64,000 nt of DNA, from contig CAWKAA010000001.1 in the NCBI GenBank assembly GCA_963847515.1, forward strand, positions 1,178,001 to 1,242,000. The letters are read 5' to 3'. Positions within the stretch are counted from its first letter, which is position 1; each line of letters begins with the position of its first letter. Below, one piece after another: positions 49,573 through 58,168 of the stretch. Below the pieces are notes generated by a model. That model saw only the letters and a list, made by a program, of their open reading frames with translations, did not search any database and was not told the origin of the DNA. The position numbers and the translations under genes were made by a program. This stretch comes from QHXW01 sp963847515 (GTDB lineage: Bacteria; Acidobacteriota; Terriglobia; Bryobacterales; Bryobacteraceae).

Positions 49573-50352
49573 TTACCAAACGCCGTCACAATATCTCCAG
49601 GTCTGCACAACATCGGGTTCAGCCCGATCGACGTGCGGGATGTCGCGTGGTTCACGGCCAATGTCTCCGGGTGAGCAGAGGCTTACCCCGAGTAAGGCCA
49701 CCATACCCACTACGCTGTGTGCTGCCATCGAATCATCACCTCCATCCCAGGCGTCATCTGACCGTTTATCAGCGCCGAGGCTCTTGCGCGACCAGATCCA
49801 GTGTTCAGACCGAAGTTTCTTGGCCCTTCTGCAGTCCCAGCACACGGGTGTGTGGGTGGACAGGACACCGGGAATAGCTTCGGGACGGACCGCTTCGCAT
49901 TCCACGATGTTTCCTTCGGGGCTCAGCAGCGCAGGCCGATCAAACTCAGAGAGTTTTCCAAAAGGACGGCCGCACAAGCCGCACACTTTCCCCCTGTACC
50001 AGGAAATCAACAAGTCCCGAATTGGGCACCCAAGCGGAGAAAGGTCGATCTGCCAGATGCAATCCTGCGCGCAGTGTTCATGTTCCGGCCAGCGAGAGCA
50101 GTTTTCGACACGTAGTTCAGATGCGCCGAACAGCGCCGTGACCGCCGCAAGCCGGCCATCAATTTCGACGGTGGCGTATTGTTCTGTTTCGGGGCAGAGG
50201 ACCAAACGTTCGCCGCGATATTCCAGGTACGTACGCACCAGTGCTCGGATGATAAAGACAAGTCCGACGATTAGGACTATTCCGACCACAAGGTAAATCG
50301 TCAACAAGGTCATTATGGATCTTCGGAAAAGGTCATCGACGGCAGTCAACAT
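49573..50352 (-). CDS. Membrane protein with Cys-rich cytoplasmic domain, unknown
   Basis: 259 residues. One N-terminal helix (LLTIYLVVGIVLIVGLVFII), then a domain with cysteine pairs: LVLCPET, CSRWPEHEHCAQDC, GKVCGLCGRPFG and VCWDCRRAKKL, suggesting a zinc ribbon. The C-terminal 70 residues after about 190 look different and contain a good ribosome site and ATG (SMAAHSVVGMVALLG), so the gene may end earlier and a small secreted protein may follow. Start may be the Met at 50313. Confidence 0.5.
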   Translation of the reverse strand: MLTAVDDLFRRSIMTLLTIYLVVGIVLIVGLVFIIRALVRTYLEYRGERLVLCPETEQYATVEIDGRLAAVTALFGASELRVENCSRWPEHEHCAQDCIWQIDLSPLGCPIRDLLISWYRGKVCGLCGRPFGKLSEFDRPALLSPEGNIVECEAVRPEAIPGVLSTHTPVCWDCRRAKKLRSEHWIWSRKSLGADKRSDDAWDGGDDSMAAHSVVGMVALLGVSLCSPGDIGREPRDIPHVDRAEPDVVQTWRYCDGVW

Positions 50353-50450
50353 GGCGCAAACTCCCCTTTCAAAATGGCTGGAGCATGATTGAGGCCAACG
50401 CTCTGTTCATGAATCTGGAGCAGATCTTTGACCGCCAGTTCCTCAGCTCA

Positions 50451-50464
50451 GGGTTAATTCGCTC
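50451..50464. promoter_or_regulatory. Operator-like GGGTTAATTCGCTC
   Basis: Matches the GGGTGA-N2-TCACCC palindrome at 11 of 14 positions, about 105 bp upstream of the predicted transcript start of the second Hsp20. Confidence 0.4.
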
Positions 50465-50536
50465 AATCTGAGTGAATACGCGCAGTATGCTGGTTGCCCT
50501 CAGCCAGCCGCTCCCTTCTTTTGAATCGCGTGCCTG

Positions 50537-50552
50537 TGGCAGCTTACTTGCG
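50537..50552 (+). promoter_or_regulatory. Sigma54-like promoter of the second Hsp20 gene
   Basis: TGGCAGCTTACTTGCG: TGGCA at -24, GG-N10-GC, TTGC at -12; about 41 bases before the ATG. Confidence 0.72.
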
Positions 50553-50592
50553 AGGGTCCAACTAGAGAGAACCACATAAGGGAGGGTGGTAT

Positions 50593-51108
50593 ATGTCTCG
50601 AATCCCGGTGAAAACCGTAAATTCCGCGCGCAGGGTCCTGAATCACCTGGCGCGACTAATGAAGTCCGTGCACGCCGAAATTCGGCAGCGGGCGTTTCAG
50701 CGGGAGGATGGGGAGGGTCATGAGCTCGAGAATTGGCTGGCGGCCGAGCGCGACGTGATTTACTCGCCGCCTTGTATACTGGCCGAAAGTCACGATGAGA
50801 TTCATATTCAGGCGGCAGTGCCCCTTGTCAACCCGAAAACTCTGCAGGTGGACATTATGCCGGAGTCCATTACCATCGAAGGGCGAATGCTGACGACAAA
50901 GGGGCGACGAGGTGAAAGAATCCATCTCCGTGAGTTCGGTGGGGAACAGCTTTTGCGCCAGTTTGACCTTCCCGCACGGATCGACCCGAAATGTGCCAAA
51001 GCGACCCTCGAAAATGGAGTCTTATACATCACCGCCAAAAAAGCTGCCCTGACCCTGGTCCCCGCGATCATCGAAGAAGTCAAGAGCGCAAAGCATACGG
51101 CGGCCTGA
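50593..51108 (+). CDS. Hsp20-like small heat-shock protein
   Basis: 171 residues from ATG 50593 (GGGAGGGTGG upstream). Basic N-terminus SRIPVKTVNSARRVLNHLAR, then an alpha-crystallin-type domain: DEIHIQAAVPLVNPKTLQVD, ESITIEGRMLT, REFGGEQLLRQFDLPARIDP and ATLENGVLYITAKKA. More diverged than the first Hsp20 and lacking the IxI-type tail. Stand-alone gene. Confidence 0.82.
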   Translation: MSRIPVKTVNSARRVLNHLARLMKSVHAEIRQRAFQREDGEGHELENWLAAERDVIYSPPCILAESHDEIHIQAAVPLVNPKTLQVDIMPESITIEGRMLTTKGRRGERIHLREFGGEQLLRQFDLPARIDPKCAKATLENGVLYITAKKAALTLVPAIIEEVKSAKHTAA

Positions 51109-51148
51109 CATCTTCTTCGTATCGCCCTTGGCGATGAAGATATGCCGT

Positions 51149-52550
51149 CTACTTCAGGTTGTGCTTAGACATCTTATAGCGCATGCGGTCGCGACTAATA
51201 CGCAACATGCGGGCTGCTTGAGACTGATTGCCTCCAGACCTTTCCAGCGCCGACACCAGCAGTAGCCGTTCCTGATCCTCAAGGGACAGGTCCTTTTCCG
51301 GTTCGGAAGTCGTGGTTGGGCCGTTGCCCAGGGCCGTCGCCATGGGCGCCTGCTCGCGGAGGCTTTCGGGAAGGTCGGAAACATCGATCATTTCGCCCAT
51401 GACCATCATGCAGGCGTTCCCCAGCGCGTTTTCAAGCTCGCGCACGTTTCCCGGCCAGGAATATCGTCCCAAAACAATCTGGGCACGCTGCGTGAGGCCA
51501 TGTATGGGTTTCTGGTACTGCTCTGAAAACTTGCGAATGAAGTAGTGATCGAGGAGTGCAAGGTCTTCTTTTCTTTCAGAGAGTCGAGGTGTCCGGATTT
51601 CGACCATAGACAGCCGGTAGTAAAGATCTTCGCGGAAGCGGTTTTGCGCGATGAGCGCCTTCAGATCGTGATTGGTGGCCGCAATCACGCGTGCGTCAAC
51701 CTTGCGAGGCGTGAGCGAGCCCACACGCTGGACTTCCTGGTTCTGCAGCACCCGGAGCAGCTTGGCCTGTGTGTTCATCGGCATATCGCCGATCTCATCC
51801 AGAAACAGCGTGCCGTTGTGCGCGTACTCGAACAGGCCCATCTTATCCGCGGTTGCGCCGGTGAACGCGCCCTTTGACGTAGCCGAACAGCTCGCTCTCA
51901 AAAAGCGTTTCTACGACCGCGGAACAGTTGCACACGACATAACGGCCGCCCGAGACGGGACTCAGCCGGTGCAGGGCGCGGGCCACCAGTTCCTTGCCAG
52001 TGCCTGTCGCACCGGTGACGAGCGCAGTGCGGAAATGCGGCGCAACGCGGCGAATTCGGGCGAACATCTCCCACATGACAGGGCTGCGGCCAACCATGTC
52101 TTCGAACTGGCAAGTGGAAAGCAGTTCGCTGTCGACCGCCAGCGCACGCTGCCGCTGGCGTGCCTGTTCCATCAGCTTGCGGACGTGTTCGCGGAGCTGC
52201 GCTATGGAAACCGGCTTATTGAGGTAATCGCTGGCGCCTTTTTTGATGGCTTCCACGGCGGACTCAGTGGAGTAATGGGCCGTCATCAGGATGACTTCAA
52301 TGCTCGGGTCAAATTCCACGATTCGCTCGAGCGCTTCCATTCCGCTCAACTTTGGCATGACCAGGTCGAGCAGAACGATCTGCGGGTGTTCGTGGAAGAC
52401 GATATCCAGACCGTCTTCGGGATCGGTGGCCGTAAAGATCTCAAGGCCCTCTTGAGACAAGGCTTCGGTGATCAACTCCAGACTCTCAGGAGTGTCGTCA
52501 ATGGCCACCAGTTTGACGTGTGACGTAGGCTGGGTCGGCATAGAATTCAT
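51149..52550 (-). CDS. Sigma54-dependent NtrC-family response regulator, one frameshift
   Basis: About 467 residues. Receiver domain with phospho-acceptor in QIVLLDLVMPKLSG and the KP lysine (YLNKPVS); AAA+ domain with Walker A GATGTGKELV, the sigma54-contacting GAFTGA loop, Walker B GTLFLDEIGDMP; and a C-terminal Fis-type helix-turn-helix (GGNQSQAARMLRISRDRMRY). An extra G in the run at 51868-51870 breaks the frame inside the GAFTGA loop; removing it restores the motif exactly. Last gene of the unit with the hybrid kinase and two Usp genes. The natural candidate to act at the sigma54-like promoters of this window. Confidence 0.9.
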
Positions 52551-52574
52551 TTTGATCGAGCGCTAAGCCGTGGC

Positions 52575-52949
52575 TCAGGCACTGCCTTTTCCGAGCAACT
52601 CGGCGACCTTCACCCGGAAAGCCGGGATGTCAATTGGCTTCGTGATGTAGGTATTGAACCCGAGCGACAGCGCCTTTTCGCGGTCCCCCTGCATGGCGAA
52701 GGCGGTCAGCGCGGCGACCGGGAGACCGGAAAATCGGGGATCGGAGCGGATCTGCTGGATCACAGCGTTCCCGTTCAGCACCGGCATCTGAATGTCCAGA
52801 AGCGCCAGGTCAGGCTGGTGCTCGCGGATTTGATCCAGCGCTTCGCGCCCGTCGCCAGCTTCGATCACCTCGTAATCATCCGTTTCCAGAATTTCCCGGA
52901 TCAACTCGCGACTTACGGCGTTGTCGTCAGCAACCAGGATCTTCTTCAT
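52575..52949 (-). CDS. CheY-like single-domain response regulator
   Basis: 124 residues from ATG 52949. Complete receiver: KKILVADDNAVSRELI acidic pocket, phospho-acceptor in LALLDIQMPVLNG, and TYITKPIDI with the KP lysine. No output domain. The start overlaps the stop of the hybrid kinase (ATGA). Probably relays phosphate between the kinase and the NtrC-type regulator or competes for it. Confidence 0.92.
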   Translation of the reverse strand: MKKILVADDNAVSRELIREILETDDYEVIEAGDGREALDQIREHQPDLALLDIQMPVLNGNAVIQQIRSDPRFSGLPVAALTAFAMQGDREKALSLGFNTYITKPIDIPAFRVKVAELLGKGSA

Positions 52950-55033
52950 GCCGTCCGCTGGCCATCCTCCATACTTCGCCGGCCGGAGGCTACCATGCAC
53001 CGGCGAACCGCCTCGATCAGATGTTCCTTAGACACGGGCTTTACCAGGTAGTCGGCAGCACCCAGCGCCAAGGCCTTTTTCCCTTCGTCCACAACAGAAA
53101 CAATGATAACCGGAATGGCAGCCGTGGAGGGCGTCTGCTTGAGGTCCGCCAGCGTCTGCCACCCGCTCTTTCCGGGCATCAGCAGGTCCAGCGTGATGAC
53201 GTCGGGACGCAGTTCGCGCGCCTGGCTGACGGCTTCAGCTCCTGAACCGACGGTGACAGCACGAAATCCGGCTTCTTCCAGATGGCTCATCAGGAGTTCC
53301 TGCGCAGGGCCCTCGTCCTCCACCACCAGAATGAAGGGAGCTTTCGTCTCCTGGTCCGTGGAGCGGCCGTCTCGTTCTTGAGGCTTCAGCGGCATACTGA
53401 AACAAAACCGGCTGCCCTTGCCCGGTTCGCTATCCACCCAGATCCTGCCGCCATGCTGCTCGACCAATCTCTTGGTGATTGCCAAGCCCAGACCGGTGCC
53501 CTCGCGCACGCCCTTTGTGGTGGTCCCGACTTGGTGAAAAGTGCTGAATATGGCTTCGTGCTCCTCCCTCGGAATACCGATTCCGGTATCCGCGACGCAG
53601 AAGCAGGCCGCGCCACTGGCGCTGCACGTCTCGAACGATACGCATCCCCCCGCGGCGGTGAATTTGATAGCGTTACTCAGCAGATTGTAGAGAACCTGTT
53701 TGAACCTTAGCCGGTCAGCATACAGAAACAGGCCGTCCGGCACCGTGTTCGCCATCTGTATGTTCTTCGCGGTTACCATGGGCCGGACAGTAGCAAGAAT
53801 CTCGGCGGCGGCCGCGGAGACGTTGAAATCTTCGTACTTAAGCTCCAGATGGCCAGCCTCGATTTTGGAGAGATCGAGGATATCGTTAATCAGCTCGAGC
53901 AGATGCCTCGCGCCCTGCTGGATGTGTCCCACAAAGCGTTTCTGCTTGCTCGAGAACTGAACTGCACCTTGCTCGGCGAGTAGGTCCGAGAAACCGATAA
54001 TCGCGTTCAACGGAGTGCGAAGCTCGTGACTCATGCTGGCCAGGAATTCGTCTTTCAGCCGGGTGGCCTTCTCCACTTCGCGATTTTGCAGTTCCAGCCC
54101 CTTGTTCGCTTCAACTAATTGTTGATTGAGAGTCCGGATTTGTTCCTCGGCCCGCTTTCGTTCGGTGACGTCGCGAACCACGCAGATTACGCGGTCGCCA
54201 CCCTCGGCCTCATACGGGCTGAGAGTCACATCGACGGCGAATTCGGAACCATCGGCGCGCTTCGCATACAGATCCAGGCCTGTCCCCATGGGCCTCATCA
54301 CCGGATGGGCGAAGTAAGCGGTACGGTGGCCCGGGTGCGGACCCTGAAACCGTTCGGGTATCAGAAATTCGACAGGTTTGCCAAGTAATTGCGAGCGGGC
54401 GCAACCAAATAGTTTCTCGGCCTGAACATTGACCAAAACAATGTGACCTTTACGGTCAACTTCGAGAATGGCGTCAGGGGCGGCTTCCAGCAGCTTTCGA
54501 TATCGCTTTTCGATTCCGGCTTCAGCCTGGGCGGCCTGCTCGCGCGCCAGCAATTGCGCCCGCTCCGTTTCGGCGCGCTTTCGCTCGGTGATGTCGACAA
54601 CTTCGGTCATAATGCCCGTGATGTTGCCCGCGGCGTCATGGAGGGGTGCGGACCATATGCTCACGTCGATCAACGATCCATCTTTGCGAAGCCGGGTCGT
54701 CTCGAAACCGGCCTGGGTCTCGCCTTGCATTCGGGAATGCACCAGAGAACGGAACTCCTCCTCACGACCGGGTGGAATCGTAGGATTCGCATGTCCGATC
54801 ACCTCGTTTTCGGCCCAACCGAAAATGCGCTCCGCGCTGTGGTTCCACATCTTCACTCGACCCTCGCCATCTAGGGCGATGATCGCGACTGGTGACGCCT
54901 CCACGATAGCGTGCAGGCTCTGGACCGTTTCCCATAAGGTCTGGTCCGCGGGTTCGGAGGGATTCTGACTCATGAGCGGTGGCGCGAGCGACTGCGCCAG
55001 CAAGAGAGTCTTATTATCCCAATTCTTAGACAC
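52946..55033 (-). CDS. Soluble hybrid sensor histidine kinase (PAS-PAS-HisKA-HATPase-REC)
   Basis: 695 residues from GTG 55033 (overlapping the Usp stop by eight bases) or about 674 from ATG 54970. Two PAS domains (LHAIVEASPVAIIALDGEGR and KLLEAAPDAILEVDRKGHIV), each followed by an ITERKRAE/VTERKRAE linker; HisKA with phospho-histidine in FLASMSHELRTPLNAIIGF; ATPase boxes NLLSNAIKF, DTGIGI and GTGLGL; C-terminal receiver with VITLDLLMPGKSG. No membrane helix, so it senses an internal cue. The PAS ligand is unknown. Confidence 0.93.
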   Translation of the reverse strand: MSKNWDNKTLLLAQSLAPPLMSQNPSEPADQTLWETVQSLHAIVEASPVAIIALDGEGRVKMWNHSAERIFGWAENEVIGHANPTIPPGREEEFRSLVHSRMQGETQAGFETTRLRKDGSLIDVSIWSAPLHDAAGNITGIMTEVVDITERKRAETERAQLLAREQAAQAEAGIEKRYRKLLEAAPDAILEVDRKGHIVLVNVQAEKLFGCARSQLLGKPVEFLIPERFQGPHPGHRTAYFAHPVMRPMGTGLDLYAKRADGSEFAVDVTLSPYEAEGGDRVICVVRDVTERKRAEEQIRTLNQQLVEANKGLELQNREVEKATRLKDEFLASMSHELRTPLNAIIGFSDLLAEQGAVQFSSKQKRFVGHIQQGARHLLELINDILDLSKIEAGHLELKYEDFNVSAAAAEILATVRPMVTAKNIQMANTVPDGLFLYADRLRFKQVLYNLLSNAIKFTAAGGCVSFETCSASGAACFCVADTGIGIPREEHEAIFSTFHQVGTTTKGVREGTGLGLAITKRLVEQHGGRIWVDSEPGKGSRFCFSMPLKPQERDGRSTDQETKAPFILVVEDEGPAQELLMSHLEEAGFRAVTVGSGAEAVSQARELRPDVITLDLLMPGKSGWQTLADLKQTPSTAAIPVIIVSVVDEGKKALALGAADYLVKPVSKEHLIEAVRRCMVASGRRSMEDGQRTA

Positions 55034-55862
55034 TGATCACCGGACACGGCGACTGGCGAATGATCGAGTACGCATTAGCGCGCAGCCGGCCAACCAAGCC
55101 ATTCTCAGAGCTGCGGCCGATGACCATCAGATCGGCGCGCAAGCGTTGGGCCGCACAGCGAATAACATGGGCCACCTCCCCGCCGTGGACATGGATCGTG
55201 GCTTCGACTCCGCGCGCATGCAGGAAGTTTCGTATGGCTTCTTTTCCCTCCGCCTCCAGATTGAGTCGCAACTCGGCATCAAAATAGGATGCCGGCCTGG
55301 TCTCATACGCCGGGATGGCGTACACCACGTGGAGAGCCGCCTGGTATTCACCCGACATTTGTTGCGCCCATGCGAGGACGCGCTCGCTGTGAGCTTTCAG
55401 GTCCACTGCGCAGACAATGTTCTGGATGCGTAGCGCATCCAGTGGCGGCGCCTGTTCGAGATGAACGCCGGTCCACACAGGGCAATCGGCATCGTGCAGG
55501 ACTTTAGCCGTTACGGATCCCAGGATGAATCGGCGGTAGCGGCCAATTCCGCTGGTCGGCATCATGATGAGGTCTATATTCTCGGCGCGACTCACCGCCA
55601 AAATCTTTTCCGCCGCGTCGCCGACCTTCTCCACAATCCGCCGAACGCGAAAATATCGGAACTCATCGCGCTGGAACAGCGCAAGCCGTGTTTCCGCGGC
55701 TTCAACCGTTTCTAGGAAGCCGTTGTACCCAGGCAGTTCCAGTACATGAAGCATGACAAGCTCGGCTTCGAAACGGCCGGTCATAACCTCCACAAAGCGC
55801 GACGCGCCGATACAATGTTCGGAAAAATCAATGGGAAACAAGATCTTCTTGAGCGGAAACAT
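55026..55862 (-). CDS. Universal stress protein, tandem UspA domains
   Basis: 278 residues from ATG 55862 (GGGAGGAG upstream), starting MFPLKKILFPIDFSEHCIGA. First-domain loop MPTSGIGRYRRFILGSVTAK; second domain ends VIGRSSENGLVGRLRANAYS. Overlaps the kinase start, so transcribed and translated with it. Confidence 0.92.
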   Translation of the reverse strand: MFPLKKILFPIDFSEHCIGASRFVEVMTGRFEAELVMLHVLELPGYNGFLETVEAAETRLALFQRDEFRYFRVRRIVEKVGDAAEKILAVSRAENIDLIMMPTSGIGRYRRFILGSVTAKVLHDADCPVWTGVHLEQAPPLDALRIQNIVCAVDLKAHSERVLAWAQQMSGEYQAALHVVYAIPAYETRPASYFDAELRLNLEAEGKEAIRNFLHARGVEATIHVHGGEVAHVIRCAAQRLRADLMVIGRSSENGLVGRLRANAYSIIRQSPCPVISV

Positions 55863-55885
55863 AGTTTCTCCTCCCGAAAGCAAAC

Positions 55886-56761
55886 TCAAACACTGACCAC
55901 CGGGCAGTGCGACCCCCGAATGATTGCATATGCGTTAGTTCGCAGGCGGCCGAGCAAGCCGGACTCGGAGCTCCGGCCGATGACCAGGACATCCGCGCCC
56001 AACTCTTCCGCCCGGGCACAGACGGTATGCGGTACCTCGCCCGCGACAATCAACTGTTCGGCCTTTGTTCCGACACTCTGCTGGAGCCCCTCCAGTTGAT
56101 GTTTCGCCCCACATACCAAGTCTTCGCGACAGCCGGGCTGGTAGTAATCCTCCTCAGCCGGCAGGAGAGCCGGGATGGCATGAATCAGGAACAGGCGAGC
56201 ATCGAACGACCCGGCGAGACGCGCCGCCCAATCCAGGACATTCTCGCTGTGGGGGGAAAGATCGATAGCGCACACAACTTGCTTAACGGGCGCTTGCTGT
56301 GATACCTGTTCCCCAGCCGGCAGATGCGCACCGGTCCAGACCGGGCAATCGGCGTCATGCAGAACTTTGGCAGTGACCGAACCGAGGATGAAACGCCGGA
56401 AGCGGCCGTAGCCGTGGGTGGCCAGCACGATCAGGTCGGCGCGTTCAGAGTGCGCCTTCTCTACGATTGCCGTTGCCGGGTCACCCTCGAGCACCAGGGG
56501 GTGTACCCGAAATGGACCCAACTCACGCGCGGCAAACTCAGACACATCCTTTTGGGCACGGCGCTGTTGATCCTCCCAAGCCTCCTCAACCATCAAAGGT
56601 CCACTCTCCAGTGATGCAAGGCCATATGCCGGAGGGGGCAGCACGTGAATTAATGTGATCTCCGGGCGAAAGCGGCAACTCAGGGTTCGGACATACCGGG
56701 CGGCGCTGGTGGAGCGCTCGGAGAAATCGATTGGAAATAGAATCTTGTTCGGCGGCCACAT
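55886..56761 (-). CDS. Universal stress protein, tandem UspA domains
   Basis: 291 residues from ATG 56761 (AAGGAGG), starting MWPPNKILFPIDFSERSTSA. First domain has LATHGYGRFRRFILGSVTAK, second ends VIGRSSESGLLGRLRTNAYA. First gene of the operon Usp-Usp-kinase-CheY-NtrC. Very close to the next Usp gene, probably a tandem duplication. Confidence 0.92.
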   Translation of the reverse strand: MWPPNKILFPIDFSERSTSAARYVRTLSCRFRPEITLIHVLPPPAYGLASLESGPLMVEEAWEDQQRRAQKDVSEFAARELGPFRVHPLVLEGDPATAIVEKAHSERADLIVLATHGYGRFRRFILGSVTAKVLHDADCPVWTGAHLPAGEQVSQQAPVKQVVCAIDLSPHSENVLDWAARLAGSFDARLFLIHAIPALLPAEEDYYQPGCREDLVCGAKHQLEGLQQSVGTKAEQLIVAGEVPHTVCARAEELGADVLVIGRSSESGLLGRLRTNAYAIIRGSHCPVVSV

Positions 56762-56783
56762 ACCTGCCTCCTTCCCACAGTGA

Positions 56784-56799
56784 TGCAAGAGACGGGCCG
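56784..56799 (-). promoter_or_regulatory. Sigma54-like promoter of the Usp/kinase/regulator operon
   Basis: Minus-strand CGGCCCGTCTCTTGCA: GGCCCG at -24, N10, TTGCA at -12; implies autoregulation by the NtrC-type regulator. Confidence 0.7.
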
Positions 56800-56861
56800 G
56801 AATAGCTGTATGTAAGTCATTCACCGCTATAGACGGCATTGTCCGGATTCGCATCCAGAGT

Positions 56862-56875
56862 GGGTGAGGTGCCCC
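56862..56875. promoter_or_regulatory. Operator-like GGGTGAGGTGCCCC
   Basis: Left half GGGTGA intact, right half TGCCCC instead of TCACCC; about 95 bp upstream of the predicted operon start. Confidence 0.45.
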
Positions 56876-56899
56876 AGGGTGGGGCGGGATTCGCAAACG

Positions 56900-58168
56900 C
56901 TACCGTTCGGCGCTCTGCAAGTCCAGACTCACCCGTTCACCATTAATCAGCACGAAGCCTTGATTGATGAGTTGCTGTCCGGTGCAGTCATATCGTTCGT
57001 AGCAGAGGAGCGCGGCCGTCGGAAAGATGAACTCGACCGCTCCCGCGCTCGTACCCGCCGCTTCCGCAAGCTGCACGCTGGTGCTGAGATCTATTCCATC
57101 GAAATCGGGACGTGTTTTGAGACTTGTGAGAATCGGCCGGATCAGATGCGCAACGTGCTCATCAAACGCTAGAGCAGCCATTCGATATTGGGAGCCGGGG
57201 ACCGTCTCACGGAGAGTGGTTGTGATCGACAGCTCCAGGTACGTCCCTTTATGGAACTCGATGAAAGTGGGCGGAGCGTAAGAAACGAAATGCGCATCTT
57301 TGTCCAGCTCACGTACTAATCGATCCAACGTTTCCTGGCTTGAGCTTTGCTGTTTGCGGAGGAACTCCTGGCTGACGCCCTGTGGTGTTTCGGATGCTAT
57401 GATTGCCGGCGACGCGGAAGGCGCGACACTCGGCGCGGCCTGAGGCACTGCGCTCTCGATCGCATTTGCCCCCACGGCCGGTTTCGCATCGACCCGCAAC
57501 GGAAGCGGCTGCGGCTCGCTATCCGCCAACATCTCGGCATTTCCTCTCGACCAGCCGTCGACCGGCTTCCCGTCGACAAACAACAGGCCTTGCATCAGTG
57601 CGGCTTGCTGCTCTGCTGGCGTGGTCGCTGAAATCAGCCGCCTGGCCTGGAGGCGTGGCAATATGAATGCAACGTTCTCAGCGCTCTCGGTGCTCACGCC
57701 CAATACTTTCCTTCGCACATGGTGCGAGATCTCGAGCGCAAAAGCCTGCAACTTTTCCTCCTGCCCGAGAGCTGGAACAGCCGCTTGCAGGATCGGCACC
57801 ATGACGTCCTGCATCGTACGGAGTGCACGCTCTTCCTTTTGCATCAGCTCCGCCGAATAAGCAGCGTAATAGTTCGCCGTGATCTCGAGTACTGTCTGGT
57901 TGCGAAACTTATCAAAACGAATGGCTCGTTGATCCCTGCGCTGCTGCTGTTGCTCATTCAAGTCCAGCGCGCGGCTGAAATACAAGCGATACGGGAATCG
58001 ATGTGACGAAATCGCCGCCCCCACTGTCTTTAACTCAGTCAAGTGCTTTTCCTGCAGAGCGCGCATATCTAGGTTCGGGATCTCTGGTGGCGAGAGGACC
58101 TGCGCAAAACTGCTGCCGGCGAATGCCGCAAAACAGACTGCCGGAAATAATTTCCTAGTTCTTCGCAT
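56900..58168 (-). CDS. Secreted protein of unknown function in the bc-type operon
   Basis: 422 residues; not recognised. Signal peptide RKLFPAVCFAAFAGSSFAQ. The N-terminal half is helical with a Gln/Arg-rich part (LDLNEQQQQRRDQRAI); a proline/alanine-rich linker at about 225-265; the C-terminal part is beta-rich and ends with two cysteines in LLCYERYDCTGQQL, perhaps a disulfide. Start overlaps the preceding haem lipoprotein by 14 bases, so it belongs to the operon. No haem motif. Possibly an assembly or scaffold protein of the complex. Confidence 0.6.
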   Translation of the reverse strand: MRRTRKLFPAVCFAAFAGSSFAQVLSPPEIPNLDMRALQEKHLTELKTVGAAISSHRFPYRLYFSRALDLNEQQQQRRDQRAIRFDKFRNQTVLEITANYYAAYSAELMQKEERALRTMQDVMVPILQAAVPALGQEEKLQAFALEISHHVRRKVLGVSTESAENVAFILPRLQARRLISATTPAEQQAALMQGLLFVDGKPVDGWSRGNAEMLADSEPQPLPLRVDAKPAVGANAIESAVPQAAPSVAPSASPAIIASETPQGVSQEFLRKQQSSSQETLDRLVRELDKDAHFVSYAPPTFIEFHKGTYLELSITTTLRETVPGSQYRMAALAFDEHVAHLIRPILTSLKTRPDFDGIDLSTSVQLAEAAGTSAGAVEFIFPTAALLCYERYDCTGQQLINQGFVLINGERVSLDLQSAER

